The notes below the pieces were generated by a model. It searched no databases. It was not told the origin of the DNA and worked only from the letters and a program-made list of their open reading frames with translations. From Verticillium longisporum (lineage: Eukaryota; Ascomycota; Sordariomycetes; Glomerellales; Plectosphaerellaceae), in assembly GCA_019188255.1 (NCBI GenBank), contig JAETXT010000007.1:682001-746000 (forward strand): DNA of 64,000 nucleotides, given 5' to 3'. Every line of letters begins with the position of its first letter. Position 1 is the first letter of the stretch. Shown here piece after piece: positions 48,053 through 60,907 of the stretch. Position numbers and translations under genes: made by a program.

Positions 48053-49390
48053 TCACTTTGCCACAACAACCTGCCAAGGCCTCACCAATCCTTCATCGCC
48101 CGTAGTGATAAGCATCTCCTCCTCCCCCTTCCTCTCAGTTCCCGCATCATACCTACGGCACCAAGTGATGTGGTTCACCTCGTATGGCCCGTGGGCATTT
48201 GGGACTGTGGTCAGCAGCCGCCACCTATTGCCTACTTCCGCCTTCTCACCCTCCCCAAACACAGCTATGACACCATCGCTGCCCGTGCTCGCAATGAGGC
48301 CTGTTGATGCACTCCATGTGGCCGAATAGATGTCTCTCGTATGCGCTGTTGGAAGCACTTCAGAACAGTACCAATCCTCACGTAGGGACTGGCGCATGGT
48401 GTTTGGGATGCCGCCGAGTCCGCCTCGGAAGGTACCGTCGCTTGGAGCAGTCGTCGACTCATTTGTCGTCGCGACGTCGTCTTCTTCCTGCCTCAAAGTC
48501 CAAACTCGTATGGTTTTATCAGCAGAGTACGTCAGAAGCCTAGGAAAGGCACCATCCGTCCTCGGCCTCGACTCCCACTGCACGCCCCATACGGTGCCCT
48601 CGTGGCCTTCGAGCACGGCGACGCACACCCACTCGCCATCCCCATCCTCGCGCCAGATGCGGACTGTGTTGTCGTAGCTCGCGCTCGCGAGAACATCGGA
48701 GCTATAGACACCGCTGCGGGTGTTGCGATTCGGCACATCGGGACACCAGGCCAAAGCCTTCATGTCGCCTTCGTGCTCGTTCAGCACAGCGACCGTCTCC
48801 CACTCATCATCACCCTCGGTAGCACCAACGTCTTCCCATATCCATACCGTCTGGTCACGACTGCATGTGGCCAGGTAGGCACCTGATGGTGCAAACACGG
48901 CAGACTTGATCTCCGAGTCGTGACCCTCGAGGACGAGCGTAAACTCCCAATCCTTGGCGTCCGTAGAATCGACATCCGAGTCAACGTCGGCACGGGAGGG
49001 GCGGGATGCAGCCTTCACCTCCGTCTCGCGTGAGGCACCTGCTTCTTTCTCGGAGAACGGAAGGTCACCGTCCCAGCGCCACACGCCAGCAGTGGAATCA
49101 AAGCTGCCCGTGACAAGGCACAGTTGGTGCGGGGGCAGGTTGGGCTTCCACGAGACGGATCGGACAGATCGTGTATGGCCGCCGGTCAGGGTGCTGTGTG
49201 AGGCGAGAGAGGCGAGAGAAAATATGGTGACGGATTTTCCGTGCGCAGTAGCCAGAAGGGGCAGCGTAGGGTGAGGTGTCGATGACCAGGCGCGTTCGAA
49301 GAGGTCAGGCTTCAGAGGGGGCAGGCTCGTGATCTTGACCTCGGGAGTCGAGGCAGGTCCTCCTGGGGGCACTTCGGCAACAGACGGCAT
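48053..49390 (-). CDS. CIA1: Cytosolic iron-sulfur assembly protein 1 (WD40)
   Basis: Single exon, 445 residues from the ATG at 49390. Cia1 is a seven-bladed WD40 protein that hands Fe-S clusters to cytosolic and nuclear target proteins together with Cia2 and Mms19. Visible repeats: TGGHTRSVRSVSWKP...VTGSFDSTAGVWRWD; LEGHDSEIKSAVFAPSGAYL...CSRDQTVWIWE; NEHEGDMKALAWCP...ASASYDNTVRIWR; and LEGHEGTVWGVQWE...TYSADKTIRVWTL. Further repeats read TAHTRDIYSATWS...GSDGVIAVFG and NAHGPYEVNHITWC...DEGLVRPWQ. An acidic, Ser-rich loop of about 45 residues sits after the second repeat. An in-frame ATG at 49510 would add 40 residues without family resemblance, so the shorter start (MPSVAEVPPG) is preferred. 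No frame correction is needed. Confidence 0.92.
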   Translation of the reverse strand: MPSVAEVPPGGPASTPEVKITSLPPLKPDLFERAWSSTPHPTLPLLATAHGKSVTIFSLASLASHSTLTGGHTRSVRSVSWKPNLPPHQLCLVTGSFDSTAGVWRWDGDLPFSEKEAGASRETEVKAASRPSRADVDSDVDSTDAKDWEFTLVLEGHDSEIKSAVFAPSGAYLATCSRDQTVWIWEDVGATEGDDEWETVAVLNEHEGDMKALAWCPDVPNRNTRSGVYSSDVLASASYDNTVRIWREDGDGEWVCVAVLEGHEGTVWGVQWESRPRTDGAFPRLLTYSADKTIRVWTLRQEEDDVATTNESTTAPSDGTFRGGLGGIPNTMRQSLREDWYCSEVLPTAHTRDIYSATWSASTGLIASTGSDGVIAVFGEGEKAEVGNRWRLLTTVPNAHGPYEVNHITWCRRYDAGTERKGEEEMLITTGDEGLVRPWQVVVAK

Positions 49391-52300
49391 TTCGAGTCTC
49401 AGGGGCGCCAACAAGGCAGTCAAACGGGCGTGAGGCGTGGAATGCACCCAGACCGGTAACTGCAAGAGAGTGCTTTCCGTTGTCGGCCAGAGAGGATGAT
49501 GGAGGGGCATTGACACCAATTGGAAGCATCAATTTGCAATCCATCGCTGCCCCGCCATGGTAGACATGCGATAAGAGCGGAGGGGAGGATGATGTAATCA
49601 TGGATAAGACACACCTGGAAAGAACTTACCTAAGCACCCATTTCCATCCCGCGCCGTCTTGTACCGTCTTCGTCTTGTTCATCATCTTTCACTTTACAAG
49701 GGCGCCAGATACGAGCCAGGAGCCCAGCCTGCATGAAGTCCACACTATAAAGTAGTGCGCGACATACGCCTTTTTGCTCAAAATCATGCGATTTCGCATT
49801 GTTTTTCCTTGCCATACTGCTCTCTAGCTCTTGGCGGGTTGACTCGGCGGGCTGCGCCATCTCGCGATCCCTTTGGCCCTTTGGTCCCTCCGGCCTGGCC
49901 AACGGGCGGCAATCGGAGAATAAGGTACTGCACCAATCCTGAACGATGCAGCTCCTCAATTTCTGTCATTTTCCAGCTTGGCCTTACGATGTAACCACCC
50001 CTCGAGTCGTTCGCTAGCCGATGCATGCCCTGCCTCCGCCTCCCTTACTTGTACCTACCACCGGCCCTTCGGAATGTCGGGCGGCAGAGGGAAAAGCAAG
50101 TGCGGGTGTCACATTTGCTTGCTTTGTCTGGGGAAATCGCGTGCAGTAGCCAAACACGCCAGCTATGCTAAAAGCAGAGAAAAGCAAAGAAAACAGCATG
50201 CAGCGCTTCGTGGCTGACTCGGAAACCTCGCCAGTCACATCTCGACAGCGAACATGCAACGCCCTCGCACAAGAAAAGTGTCATTCGTCGTCTTGTCACG
50301 TCAGGACGCCCACCTTGCTCGATTCTGGCCCCTTCTGGTCCTGCTGCTACCATGTACCTCGATTCTGGCCTTTCAGCGCTGTCGGCGGCAACACGGTTTG
50401 GCGGAAGAACTAACGACTCGCTCCCTCGTCCTCGAGTCTTGAAAGAAGAAACGCTCGGACACGCCCGAAGACTGGCCTCTCCACAAGGGCGACCATCGTC
50501 CACCCAGCTGGCTGCCTCAACGGCGGCCACTGGACAGACAGCCAGCAGAAGCCACTTTGGCGACAGGTGGGCGTACGTCGGACTCTGAGGCATGACTTAC
50601 GCAGTAGTACAGTATTCATGACTGGTTCACTCCCTCTGGACAACAAAGAGATTGACCGACAGGTACGGTTGAGGCAGGCCTGGGGCCACTCGAACTCCTT
50701 ACCTGGAGAACCGGCACCTGTAGTTGGTCCAGCCTCGGCTTTGCCCTCCTCACCTGGGGTCCAAACCAACTTTTTTCGTCGCAATTGGAGATCTCACGGC
50801 CGTGCACAACTGACACATGCACATGATCAACGAAGCTATGACTGCCGCACCGCTGTCCATCCCATGGGTCACAGCGCCATGTATCAGGGGTCGAGCAGTC
50901 GGTGACAGGGTCTTCCTGTTTGTTTCCTTGCTGCATCCTTTGTCTTTGTCTTTGCCGCCACCGCTTCTGCGACAGATTCATCGATCATCAATCTGGCGAT
51001 TGACTTTCCTGGCGTGTCTCGATAGCTCATCGCCGCCACGCGAGCCCAGGCACCTGATAGACGGGTTGCAACCCAGCTCGTCGCCTTCTCCCGCCCAACC
51101 CCATGTGCCGATCAAGATCATCAGAGTCGTATCGAATTGCGAAACCACCGGTGGTCAACACCACAGTGGTTGACTAAGATATCCCACGTGTACCGGTGCG
51201 CTCGACGTTAGACAGCCCACATTATCAAAGCTGGTCACCAACTAACGCTTGAGGGCGACTCCCGGGCCTCTCCTCACAAGGCACTACATCTTTAGCCAGA
51301 CCCGCCACAGCAAGCCGTCGTGTTCGGCACATGATTTGAGGTAACGGCGGGCAACAGAGGCGAACCCATGAGCGCGAAGTCAGCCACGATGTGCTCGAGC
51401 GACGGGCAAAGAGCGAGGAGCGACCAGTGCAAGTTCGGCTCCTCCGGTAGCCTGTATGTTTCTCCGGGTGTTTCTCACAATATTCTAGGCCTCGCAGGCG
51501 TGTCTGCTGTGCGCGTGGGCTGTGGACGAATAAAAAGGAACTATTCATGGCGATTCGAGGCTTGGTGACGGACCGTCTGGGCAGCCAGCTGCCCTGTTAC
51601 TTCTTCCTCGTGCTGCATAGCACTTACACCCACAGCATGATAGGCCCGGACGAGACCTGTCGTGTGTTGATTCACTGTCCTTTGAAGGCAAGCACCTGAA
51701 GTGCACTTGATGCTGAATGGCAAGGTCCGGCCCGACCGGCGTTGTCTTGCGGGCTGCTAGTCGCCACGTACCTGAAGTTGGCTGAAGGTCTAACCATAGG
51801 AGGACGTTCAAGAGGGGTGTGCACAGGTCTTGTGGTTACCTTTTCGGTGGTTAGCTGAAGGAGATCGACCACGACAGGGGTAATCCCCATTGTGTATCCC
51901 CCCACCGCACTCCTCATATCGCCGCTGGACAGGCGGAGGTAACGGGGCTGCAGGGATATCATGATTTGCAGCCTGCATCTCGATACACTACTCGACATGA
52001 TCAACCCAATGATTTGGGACGGCGACGACATGACAAATCTCCCCTTCCGCATACAACCCCCGCAGGCTGGTGTTGCTCTTCTCTTGGGAAGCAATGCAAC
52101 GTACCGGTCGATCACTCTAATAACCAGAGAGGCAGAAAGCGAGAGAGAGAGAGAGAGAGAGAGAGTGAGTGAGAACTAACCAATGTCAACCAAAGGCTTG
52201 GACGATGGTGGCCAGCCAAGGCACGCCCTCCCTTGCTGCGTTTGTGGCGTCAAGTAGCGAGCTGCGCCGTCTGTCACGACGAGAGGCAATGCGAGAAAAA

Positions 52301-54413
52301 GGCAACGGCAATGGCTACACAGCCAGCCAATACTGGGAGAAGCCGAGCCGGCTAGACTCGCACCCAATCTTCACCGCCGACATGGCTCTTTGATTGGCGC
52401 CGGTCGACGCCATGCCAGGAGGTACTTTTCTGCGGTTGGATTTTTTTTCTGCTTCTAATCGCTTTCGAAGTCCCTCACTCGCCAATCGCCACTCGGCACT
52501 CGTCGGTGCCCGTGATCCGACGGAGCGCGACTGGTCGGTGATTGGCACTGAGGGTCGTGGGCAAAGAGGCAAAACGGTCAACGTTGACTTTGGCACTGGC
52601 ACTGACGTCGATCGTCGGGTGCAGATACGCCCAGTACAGCACAGCACACCCAAGAACGCAAGCGGCTGATCTCAGGGCGAAGGATGGAGGAGGGGGAGCC
52701 GTTGGCGCATGGTGCTGACTTCACAGTTACTCATCACGCTTTCTGCATTTTTCGTCACACCCAAGCTCGAGTATCCTCGTCATACCTTGGCTCGCCCGTC
52801 GTTCACTTGACTTTCACAAGCCGAGAGTATGGAGTATGGACCATTCAACCCACGCGGACCCTAGTTCCAAACTTCTGGTCTCGTTTCCACTCGCCTTTCT
52901 CTTCCCCCCCCCCCCCAACACGTGCTTCGTCTACGTTTTTTCTCCCCGACCGCGATTCCCAGACGCCGACGTGACCCAGTCAACCAACCGACACTCTGGG
53001 TCATGGCGTCAAGGCTAGTGGCTGGTAGCTGAGCCCGTAACGCGTAGTGTGTGCGCCGTCGCGCTCCAAGACATGTCTCGAGCCCCTGTCCCTCATTGGG
53101 CAGTCTGGCCCGGCTCTAGCCAAGAATCTGGGCTGGCTGGACTTGTATGGTACGAAAAGGGCAGAACGGGAGAAAAGACGGTGTCTACGACATTCTGACT
53201 GTCTGACTTCTGGCATACAGGAGCATCTAGCCCGCCGCCGCCGCACCCACTGGGCCTGCTACGGCTACCCAGGTCAGGCCTCCAAACTGGCGGAGAGAAG
53301 ACCTTCTGGCAGGCCCAGAGGCGTGTTTGTTCGCTACCTGGCAACCTGCCTGCCAGCCTGCCTGTCTCTGCCTGGTGCGCATGACAGAATCGTGTTGTTG
53401 CTTTTTTCATTCCACTATGTCTCAGTTCTTTTCCCTACCTTCATCTGCACGCCATGTGTCTTGACAATGGCCCCATTCATATTCGGCTGAGCCTTTACGG
53501 TGTCGCAGCCACCGGTTGCGCTGATGTGCTGGCAGGTCTGGGAGCGGCTCGACACTGGACACGGCCATGCCATAGGCAGTGCCGGCGAGTACCATGTATG
53601 CTCTGCTTCCGTCCCCTCCTCTCCTCGGCACCAGCTAGCCTCGAGCATCGGGCGCGGGCTAAAAAAGGTACAATCGGCAAGCACTTGAGAGGAGGCCCGA
53701 GCTGTCATCGATGCGTACCGTTTACGTAGCGTAGGTGCGCCGCCAGGTTGGCCATCCCATCTTGTTCGGCTACCTTACCGGCGAACCAATGCAGGTTCTG
53801 ATACCACCGGGTCCAGATGAGCCTCGTCCCCCTGGCCTCTGATGTCTCTACAGGCCACATCCCTCATCCTCGTCACACGCTTACGCGGGAGCCGGTTCGG
53901 GCGGAGGGTACTGCGGCTTGAAGTGGGTGAGGAAGGGAAGAGACCCAAGGGGGGTGGAGGGGCGCTCGTGAAGCTTGGGACACACACATCGAGAGACCCT
54001 TGTCGTCGTCCTCGACAGGCATCGCCCGCCCCTCCATGGCTTGCTTGGCTCCGAAAGATCGCTCACTTGTACAGCGTCCATGCGTCCTGGGGACCTACTC
54101 CACCACTGCTGCCGTGCTCGCCACAAGTGTCCTACCCACTACGAGTTCAACTGATATGTAACATGTGTTCCCTCCCCCCTCTCTCGCGCTTAGGTTGGCT
54201 CTCATGAGAGTTGTCCTACTTCTCCTCATCGTCTCGACAACTCCCGACAGCAAGGACATCCAACGCAAGGTTGCTCTCTCCCCAGGACATATCGACTGTC
54301 GTCCTCGTCCCTCTCGACAGGGCCCCGCCTAGGTGGAAGGCAGCAGGACGAACGCCTCGGCTTGCAACAGGACAATCTCCAAACCCGTCGTCGACTATCT
54401 TTCAGCCACTGCC
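49391..54413. other. 5-kb gene-free region upstream of the MHYT gene
   Basis: No protein, tRNA or rRNA is recognised on either strand; open frames are short, overlap one another and lack conserved words. The region has a (GA)n tract (52141-52165), homopolymer T and C runs (52441-52448, 52906-52917) and many CCTGCC/GGCAGG words near 53340-53370. It may hold long leaders or non-coding transcripts of the flanking genes, but nothing in the sequence proves this. Confidence 0.6.
52141..52165 (+). repeat. (GA)n microsatellite
   Basis: Twelve and a half GA units followed by GTGAGTGAG. Confidence 0.95.
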
Positions 54414-57383
54414 ATGTCTTCAGCATCAGTAGAGGACCTCCTGCTGAGGTATGAGGGGCACATCGTCCCTCGTTCCTTCAACGCCGGCTTCATCACCCTC
54501 AGCTATGTCGTCAGTCTTATCGGTGCCGCCTGTACTCTCGAGCTCCTCAACCGCCGGACATCCCACAAGGGCAAATTCAACCAGTACGACCTACTATGCC
54601 CCATCGCCCCGTGCCTGACAGGCTCTTCTTCTCGAGAGATTGTATGCTAACCAAAGACCAGCCTACTCCTCGTCAGTTCTGCAGTAGCCATGGGTGGCAT
54701 TGCCATTTGGTGCATGGTAAGTGGCCGATGAATGGCCCGCATTCTCTCACCACACTACGCATTCCTGACATCCTCGTGTTAGCACTTTATCGGCAACCGA
54801 GCTCTCGACCTGGGAGATGGTGAGCCCGAGTTGCAGATTGCCTACTCGAGTGGCTTCACTGCTCTCTCTTTCTTCGTTCCCATTGCTGTGCTTCTTGCCG
54901 CCTTCGTCGCCATTGGCACGAACAATGTCGTTTCATGGTGGCGAGTCTCTGTTGGAGGCATTCTAGCTGGAGCCGCCATCTGTGGTATGCACTACCTTGG
55001 CAACAACTCCATCGACAACTATGTCTGCATGTACAACCCTCTCAACGTTGTCGGCTCGGCCCTCATCGCCGTGGCTGCCAGCATGCTATCTCTCGCCCTG
55101 TTCTTCGTTTTCCGCGCAGCATGGACAAACACGTGGTGGAAGCGCGCTGTATGCGCCGTTGTACTCGCCGGAGCCGTGTCCGGCATGCATTGGTGTGCGG
55201 CGACGGGTACCGAGTATCAACTCGTTTCCCTGAGCCCGGGTAACAACGAGTTGTCGAGGAACACGACTGTCATTGTCGTCATCGTCTTGGTAAGTCGACC
55301 ATTTGGGTGGCCGGCAGTGGTTCATGTTTGACTGACACGTTCGCTCCAGTCCTTCTGCGCTTGCTCTATCATGGCCGGTGTCGCCATCTACACCGCTCGC
55401 GTCCGGCGTCGTTACGCCAACAAGGCGCAGCAGGTCGTACTGGCTGCCGCTGTCTTTGATCCCCAGGGCCGCATCCTGGTAAACCCCGACGGCCTACTCC
55501 CTAGTGAGAAGATCACCGACACGTTCCTCGAGAAGAACGCTAGCGACACGTTCGGCATCGCCCATCCATTGTTCCACTGGATGTTCCGCGCGTCCAGGAA
55601 CTGGTCAAGTGTCGCTACGCTTGTCAGCGGCATGGCGAACCATCTGACGCACCTGCCACGTGCCACCCGAGACCGTGACTCGCGTGCCGCCATTGAGCTT
55701 GTCGATGAGCAGGGTGACATGGTCGCCAACTACGACGTTATCCTCCGCGAGCTCTTCTGCGTCGCCGCCCAGGGTCTTGCCGACAAGATGAAGGAACAAC
55801 TCACGTCGGTCGGCATCCTCTGGGACGAGATTCTTCCCACGGGCGGCGGCAACGAGCGCCCACAGAAGAGCAGCCACGGCGAGACATCTGAGGACCTCGC
55901 CGAGAAGGGCATACAGCAGCGCAGGAACAACCAATTCGGCCGTGGTTCCCTCATGTTTCTCGTCCGCCAAGTGCAGACGGACAGGGATGTTGCGAGACTC
56001 GAGGCTGCCGGCTACCGGTTCGCCGAGCTGCGACAGGTCAGTGGTATCATCGGCTCAAGTATGCAGATCAAGTGCTGGGACTTTGAGTCGAGGCTGCGAA
56101 GCATGGCTGGCTATGCACAGGACGAGAGTCAGCTGGAACCCGGCGTGCACCTCGGCTTCTTTGGTATCCGCGCCCGTGTCGGCAGCTATGGTTTCGACGT
56201 GCTCGTCCGCCAGGGTGCTCGCAATCTTCTCCCCAGCGTCCAGATGCCCCTGAGCCGTCTCGAGACATGGCAAGAAGATCTCCTACAGGAACTTGATGGC
56301 ATGACCGTCGTCAACAGCGCCAAGAGGCTCGAGGCTCTCAAGACAATGTCGCCCCGCGAGATGCTCTTTGCCTCGCAACTCTTTGACGGACTCGAGTCGC
56401 TCCGCGCTTGGATCGACGACCCAGTCTTTGACGAGGCTCTCCTGTCGCCACAGATTGTGACGTTGCCTGCCCGTGGCCAAGACGCCGAGCACAGCGCGAG
56501 GCAGCACCCGACAACCATGATCGCCTTCCGTCTTGTCATCCCAATCCACGTCAAGGTGTCCAGCGCTCGGTGTGAGTTTGTGCCACTCAACTTCTTCAAA
56601 ATCCACCAGCTCGTCGACCATGACGGCATGCACCAGCTGGCTTTCGCCCAGGCAGTGCACCGCGAGTTTGCCCCTATCGCGCAGTCCGTTCCCCTCGAGA
56701 GGCCAGCGGCCATCCTACAGAACAGACAGCGCAAGTCGTTTGCCTCGTCGCCGCGGGCTTCCCGTTTCCGCCGCCTTGGCCGCTCCGGTTCATCGTATGC
56801 CGTAGACGGTGCCGGCACCCCCTGTCCTGCGGCCATCGGCCGTTCATCGTCGCCAACCCACTCCAACGAGACAGGCTCTACTCTCAAGCTGTGGCCTGGC
56901 CGCCGCAACAGCGATAACAACTCAGCCGGCAGTTCCTACGACGCGCCACCACCCGCTTATGCATCGCCCGATAACACACCACATGCGACAACTTTCGGCG
57001 GCATCATGGTCTCGGAAGAGATCCGTGTCGAGATCCATGAGGCAGGCGAGCTTAGCCCCCTCCCCGGCCAGACGCAGCGCCGCACGCGCCGGTTGCCGCG
57101 ACTACTGGGTCGCAGCGGACATGGAAGCCAGCAGCGGTATGCAAACGAGTCGGGTGCCACACAGAGGGCTACCATGGTGACCTCTGGTGGCGGCGTTGGC
57201 GTCGACGACAGTCGTCACGGCGCGCCCAACGATGGCACCATCGAGATGAAGACGTTGTCCGAGGTGCGCAGCAATGTTCACACGGGCGCTGGCATGCAGA
57301 TATCCAATATTGAGGTCGAGCAGGCAAGCGAGGTGCCGACCTTCGTGGATGAGCTGTTCACCATCTGCATCGATGGCCGCTGA
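54414..57383 (+). CDS. MHYT-domain multi-pass membrane protein
   Basis: Exons 54414-54583, 54662-54716, 54783-55289, 55350-57383; introns of 78, 66 and 60 nt, all GT-AG. 921 residues. Family members have six or seven helices with paired Met-His motifs thought to bind a metal and sense small molecules such as oxygen or NO. The fungal role is largely unknown and a signalling role here is inference. Visible: hydrophobic helices from FITLSYVVSLIGAACTLELL; Met-His motifs MHFIGN (made by the second junction), MHYLGN and MHWCAATG; and helix NTTVIVVIVLSFCACSIMAG. A long cytosolic C-terminal region begins AVFDPQGRILVNPDGLLPSE and contains GDMVANYDVILRELFCVAAQ and FGIRARVGSYGFDVLVRQGA, ending FVDELFTICIDGR. 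The second half is Ser/Pro-rich. No frame correction is needed. It converges on the RGS gene. Confidence 0.9.
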
Positions 57384-58825
57384 GCGAGCCAACCAAGGGA
57401 GGGGGATTGAGTCCCTCTCCCTACTTCTCTTCTTCTCTTACTTCCCTCCGATTAATGTCTATACTATGTTGAGATGTCGGAAATGTATTATACAGGCTCG
57501 AGCTGTGGGCTTTCTCGTTTCTCACGCGCTTTGGGGGTGTTTTGGGGCGTATGGGGTGAGGAATCTTCCTCGCTACGGTGGTTCATTCGCGGTTGAGTTT
57601 CTTGAGGTTTGAGGATCCCAAGTCTCCCCGTACAAAAACCCTTTGTTGCATTCATTCCTATTATTCTCCTCTTCATGTTTTCTCTTTTATTTTTCCTTTT
57701 CTCACCTTTTTGATACCACGAAGCAACGAAGGGGGGTTGGCGGAGTTCGAGTCGGAATGTCAAATGGGTGGCAGATAGTCCAATTCATTCGTTCTCATGA
57801 TATGGTCTATTCTCCGAGACAGTCCTCGTCGTGTGCACACCTGCCTTCATCTTGTCATATCTGTTGGTATAAAGGCGAACCGGCAGCACACTGGAGCAGT
57901 GGCGTTGATGCCGGCAAAGTCAGATGTCTGGACGCGTCGTCCTACTCTAGCACCCACAGAAGCGAACCAGGGCATTCCGTTTCGCTCAAATGTCCAAGAA
58001 ACCCCCTCGGCGGGCATGCTAGATAAGGGTTCCAAGGAGGGGTCAATGGCGTTCTTCTGCTGGTCGGAAGAATGGAGGTTGGAGTTGAGGTGAGGCTCAT
58101 CATCTCATATGTTCAGGCCAAATACCAGTGAGATCTCCTTAATAGTCTCTTGCTACGCAATCATGACTTCCATCAGTCGTCGGCCGCGACACTCGACCCT
58201 CTTACGGTACGCATCTCTTGGCAGGTAGGTCAGCATGAAAGCGATATTCGGTCTCTGTTGTTGGCTCCAACGCCATGCAAGCTACTTCGCTGGGCACAGC
58301 CATGTAACAAGTCATGTAGACGCTCGTTTATGTCACCATCAGCCAACGTATGTTGTGGAACGAAATCATGATACAATGTAATGTTACGATTGACGCCGAC
58401 GAGCTTCTCTCAGGCTCGCGACGAGGGTATTTGTTGCCCGCCTCTCTCATCTAAAATGCACCACCCGCTGTCGTTCAAAAATGGTTCAAGAACCCCACGG
58501 GACACCTCGCAATGCTGGTCGTTTTGTCATATGCCCACAGCCTCACTCCTTTTTCAATGCCTGGCCGAACCATCCCCCAAACAATCGAGAAAATAAAAAT
58601 CAGACCAAGAAAAATAACGCCTCCAGGTGCCCCGGGTATCCCTTCCACCTGTCTAGCACGGTCCCCCCAAAAGAGTGCGTATGTAAATGTGTTCGCTGCT
58701 GCCTGATACCATCGTCCTCCTGCTCCCTCCGAGATACAGTTCCCTTGTATTGAAACCAAGAGACGGAATGATGCCATGCATGTTGTAATATGTTGAGCCC
58801 CGAGGCTGGATGTGTAATAATAATA
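57384..58825. other. Convergent spacer between the MHYT and RGS genes
   Basis: About 1.4 kb with no recognised gene; pyrimidine tracts at 57412-57445 and 57660-57715 are consistent with 3' untranslated sequence. Confidence 0.6.
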
Positions 58826-60742
58826 TCAACTCGATGAACTGCTAGTTCGTCGCACCTCGATCATGACATCTCGTTTGGCGTGGCCTAGACTGAAAACTCG
58901 ATGAAGAAGACTGCGTTTGTGACCTGCAGTCCTGCGATAGTGATAATCAGGTCCACATCCGCAAGCGCCGATCGAGTCGGACGATGAAGAGTCGGGTGAG
59001 CGTTGACGGTGAAGCTCCGCATCCCAACCGTACAAGTCGTCCTCTAGCATGGCTGGCTCACAAGATGGTGCGCATTGCATAGGGGCTGAGTCCATGTCTG
59101 GCGCCGCAGGTACGTAGATACCCATGCCAAGAAGGTTTGAAACGTCGCTCAAGATGCACGAAGTCTCGAACGGCCCGGTGTGCTCGCTGATGGGTGATTC
59201 GGCGGCGGTGGTCAGGTCAACATCGCTGTCGGACATGGGGCATGCCGACATGTCGGTGCTCGATGTTGTCGTCGAGGAAGAACTCGCCTTGCGTGTCACG
59301 CCTGGATTCAGGACAGGTACCGTCGTCACTTGCGAGGCCAAAGTCGTGAGAGGCTGGCCTGATGTGACCGAAGGCCGAATCCTGGATCGGGCGCGAACAT
59401 GACGCCGGCTGCCAGGCCGGACTCGGAGTAATGGAACTTGTCCTTTTGCGGCCATGCCACCTTCGCATCCACCGACGTGTTGATAACCGTCGGTACCAGC
59501 CGCTTCACTCATGTGAGCGAGGCCTGCCTTGGATTGGTAGGACAGCCGCATACCGGGGTGGGGTTCCTCCCAATGCATGCCATCGGCGGCATCGAGGGGA
59601 AGCTGAACCTGGGAGGCGGCTGGTGATATGGATGTAGTTGGTGACACGACCTGCATCTCCTATAGGGAGTCTTGGCGGCTGACATCACTCATGGCCTGGT
59701 GACTGTCGGCGGGGCCTGAGGAGGTTGGGTTGATGCGACGACTGGAGGTCCGCGACTTGCGATTGAATCCGAGCTTGGCGCCCATCTTCTTCCAGCCGTT
59801 ATTGTGTGCAGTCAGGGCCCGCTGGAAACCGCCGGGCGAAGTGTTGAAGGCCCATTCGGACGTGGGGGGCGTCGTCGGGGGCGTCATTGGCTCGGTGCTG
59901 GGCGAAGCAGCACTGTGGTTGTCATCGGAAAGACCCTCTCGGTCGGCGAGGTCTGCAGACCTTGACGCGGATCGGCTGTTGGCTCCGCTGCGACCAATTG
60001 TCAGCTGTGGCAGAAACTTGGGCGAGCGACTCGATTCGTCTGACCTGGCTGGCATAGCCTCGTGGTGATACAATTGGAGCCTCGACCGTCCCTGTCTCGA
60101 GGCATCGGTATAGTCTTCCTCCATGTGCGTCTCCGAATGCGCTGGTGACAGGGATTCAATGAAGGGCAGGAGAACGGAATCGTTCATGAGCTCGTAGACA
60201 ATGGTCACGGCTTCGTCCAGTTCGCTGGGGCGAGGGGGTACTGGAGAGCAAGGCTGGGCCAAGAGGCGATCACGGACCCTCGAAGGTAGGTTGACTTCGC
60301 GCGGGGCGTACGGGATGATGTACGCCTGCATGAGCTTGTCCCACAACGAGCAAATGTGTTCGTTACCATCGGCAATGGGTGATGCCTGTTCCGTGATGAT
60401 TTGGCAGTACGCGTTGCGGTAGCGGTCGGCGTCCATGGTGAATTCCAGCGTCTCGAGACAGTGATTCTGGGAGAGGTAGGCCATGAAGGCAGCGAGGGTC
60501 CATGGCGGGTGAGAGGTGTTTGTGAGGATCTGGGACAGGGAGGGAGGGTTGACGTGGTAGAGTGGCCCGGCCGAGTAGAGGGCGGCACTCGTTGGTCTCG
60601 AAGAAGTCATGATGGCAGGAGTGGCTTCCCAGTCCGGGAGGACTGACGCCGGCCGAGGTGGTGACAGCTCGCGGTCGGGCGAGGGGGATGGGCTGAGGTA
60701 ATTGGGCGACTCGCGTTTTATCTTCTGCTTTTTCATTGCCAC
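58826..60742 (-). CDS. RGS-domain regulator of G-protein signalling, frame continues past an in-frame TAG
   Basis: The single-exon frame starts at 60742 (MAMKKQKIKRESPNYLSPSP). An RGS domain lies at about residues 65-205: PPSLSQILTNTSHPPWTLAA, YLSQNHCLETLEFTMDADRY, and ELDEAVTIVYELMNDSVLLP at its end. RGS proteins speed GTP hydrolysis by G-alpha subunits at the plasma membrane; the layout resembles Aspergillus RgsA, an inference from memory of the family. A Ser/Pro-rich tail follows, then TAG at 59662-59660 after ...DVSRQDSL (residue 360). The same frame stays open for 277 more codons (EMQVVSPTTS... to ...KRDVMIEVRRTSSSSS, stop at 58826) and its composition matches the preceding tail. So the gene is either a 360-residue protein plus 3' sequence, or a 637-residue protein interrupted by one wrong or read-through codon. 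Confidence 0.8.
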
Positions 60743-60873
60743 GCGAGAGCAATCGTGGAGCGAAGGTATTGATCAAGAACCACAGAGCGCAACTGAATGC
60801 ATCCGTAGTGGACGGCTGGCGTGTGTGTGAGGAAGGTGTGTTGCGTCGCGTGGGTGTGCGTGATACGTCTGAC

Positions 60874-60907
<34 letters not shown>

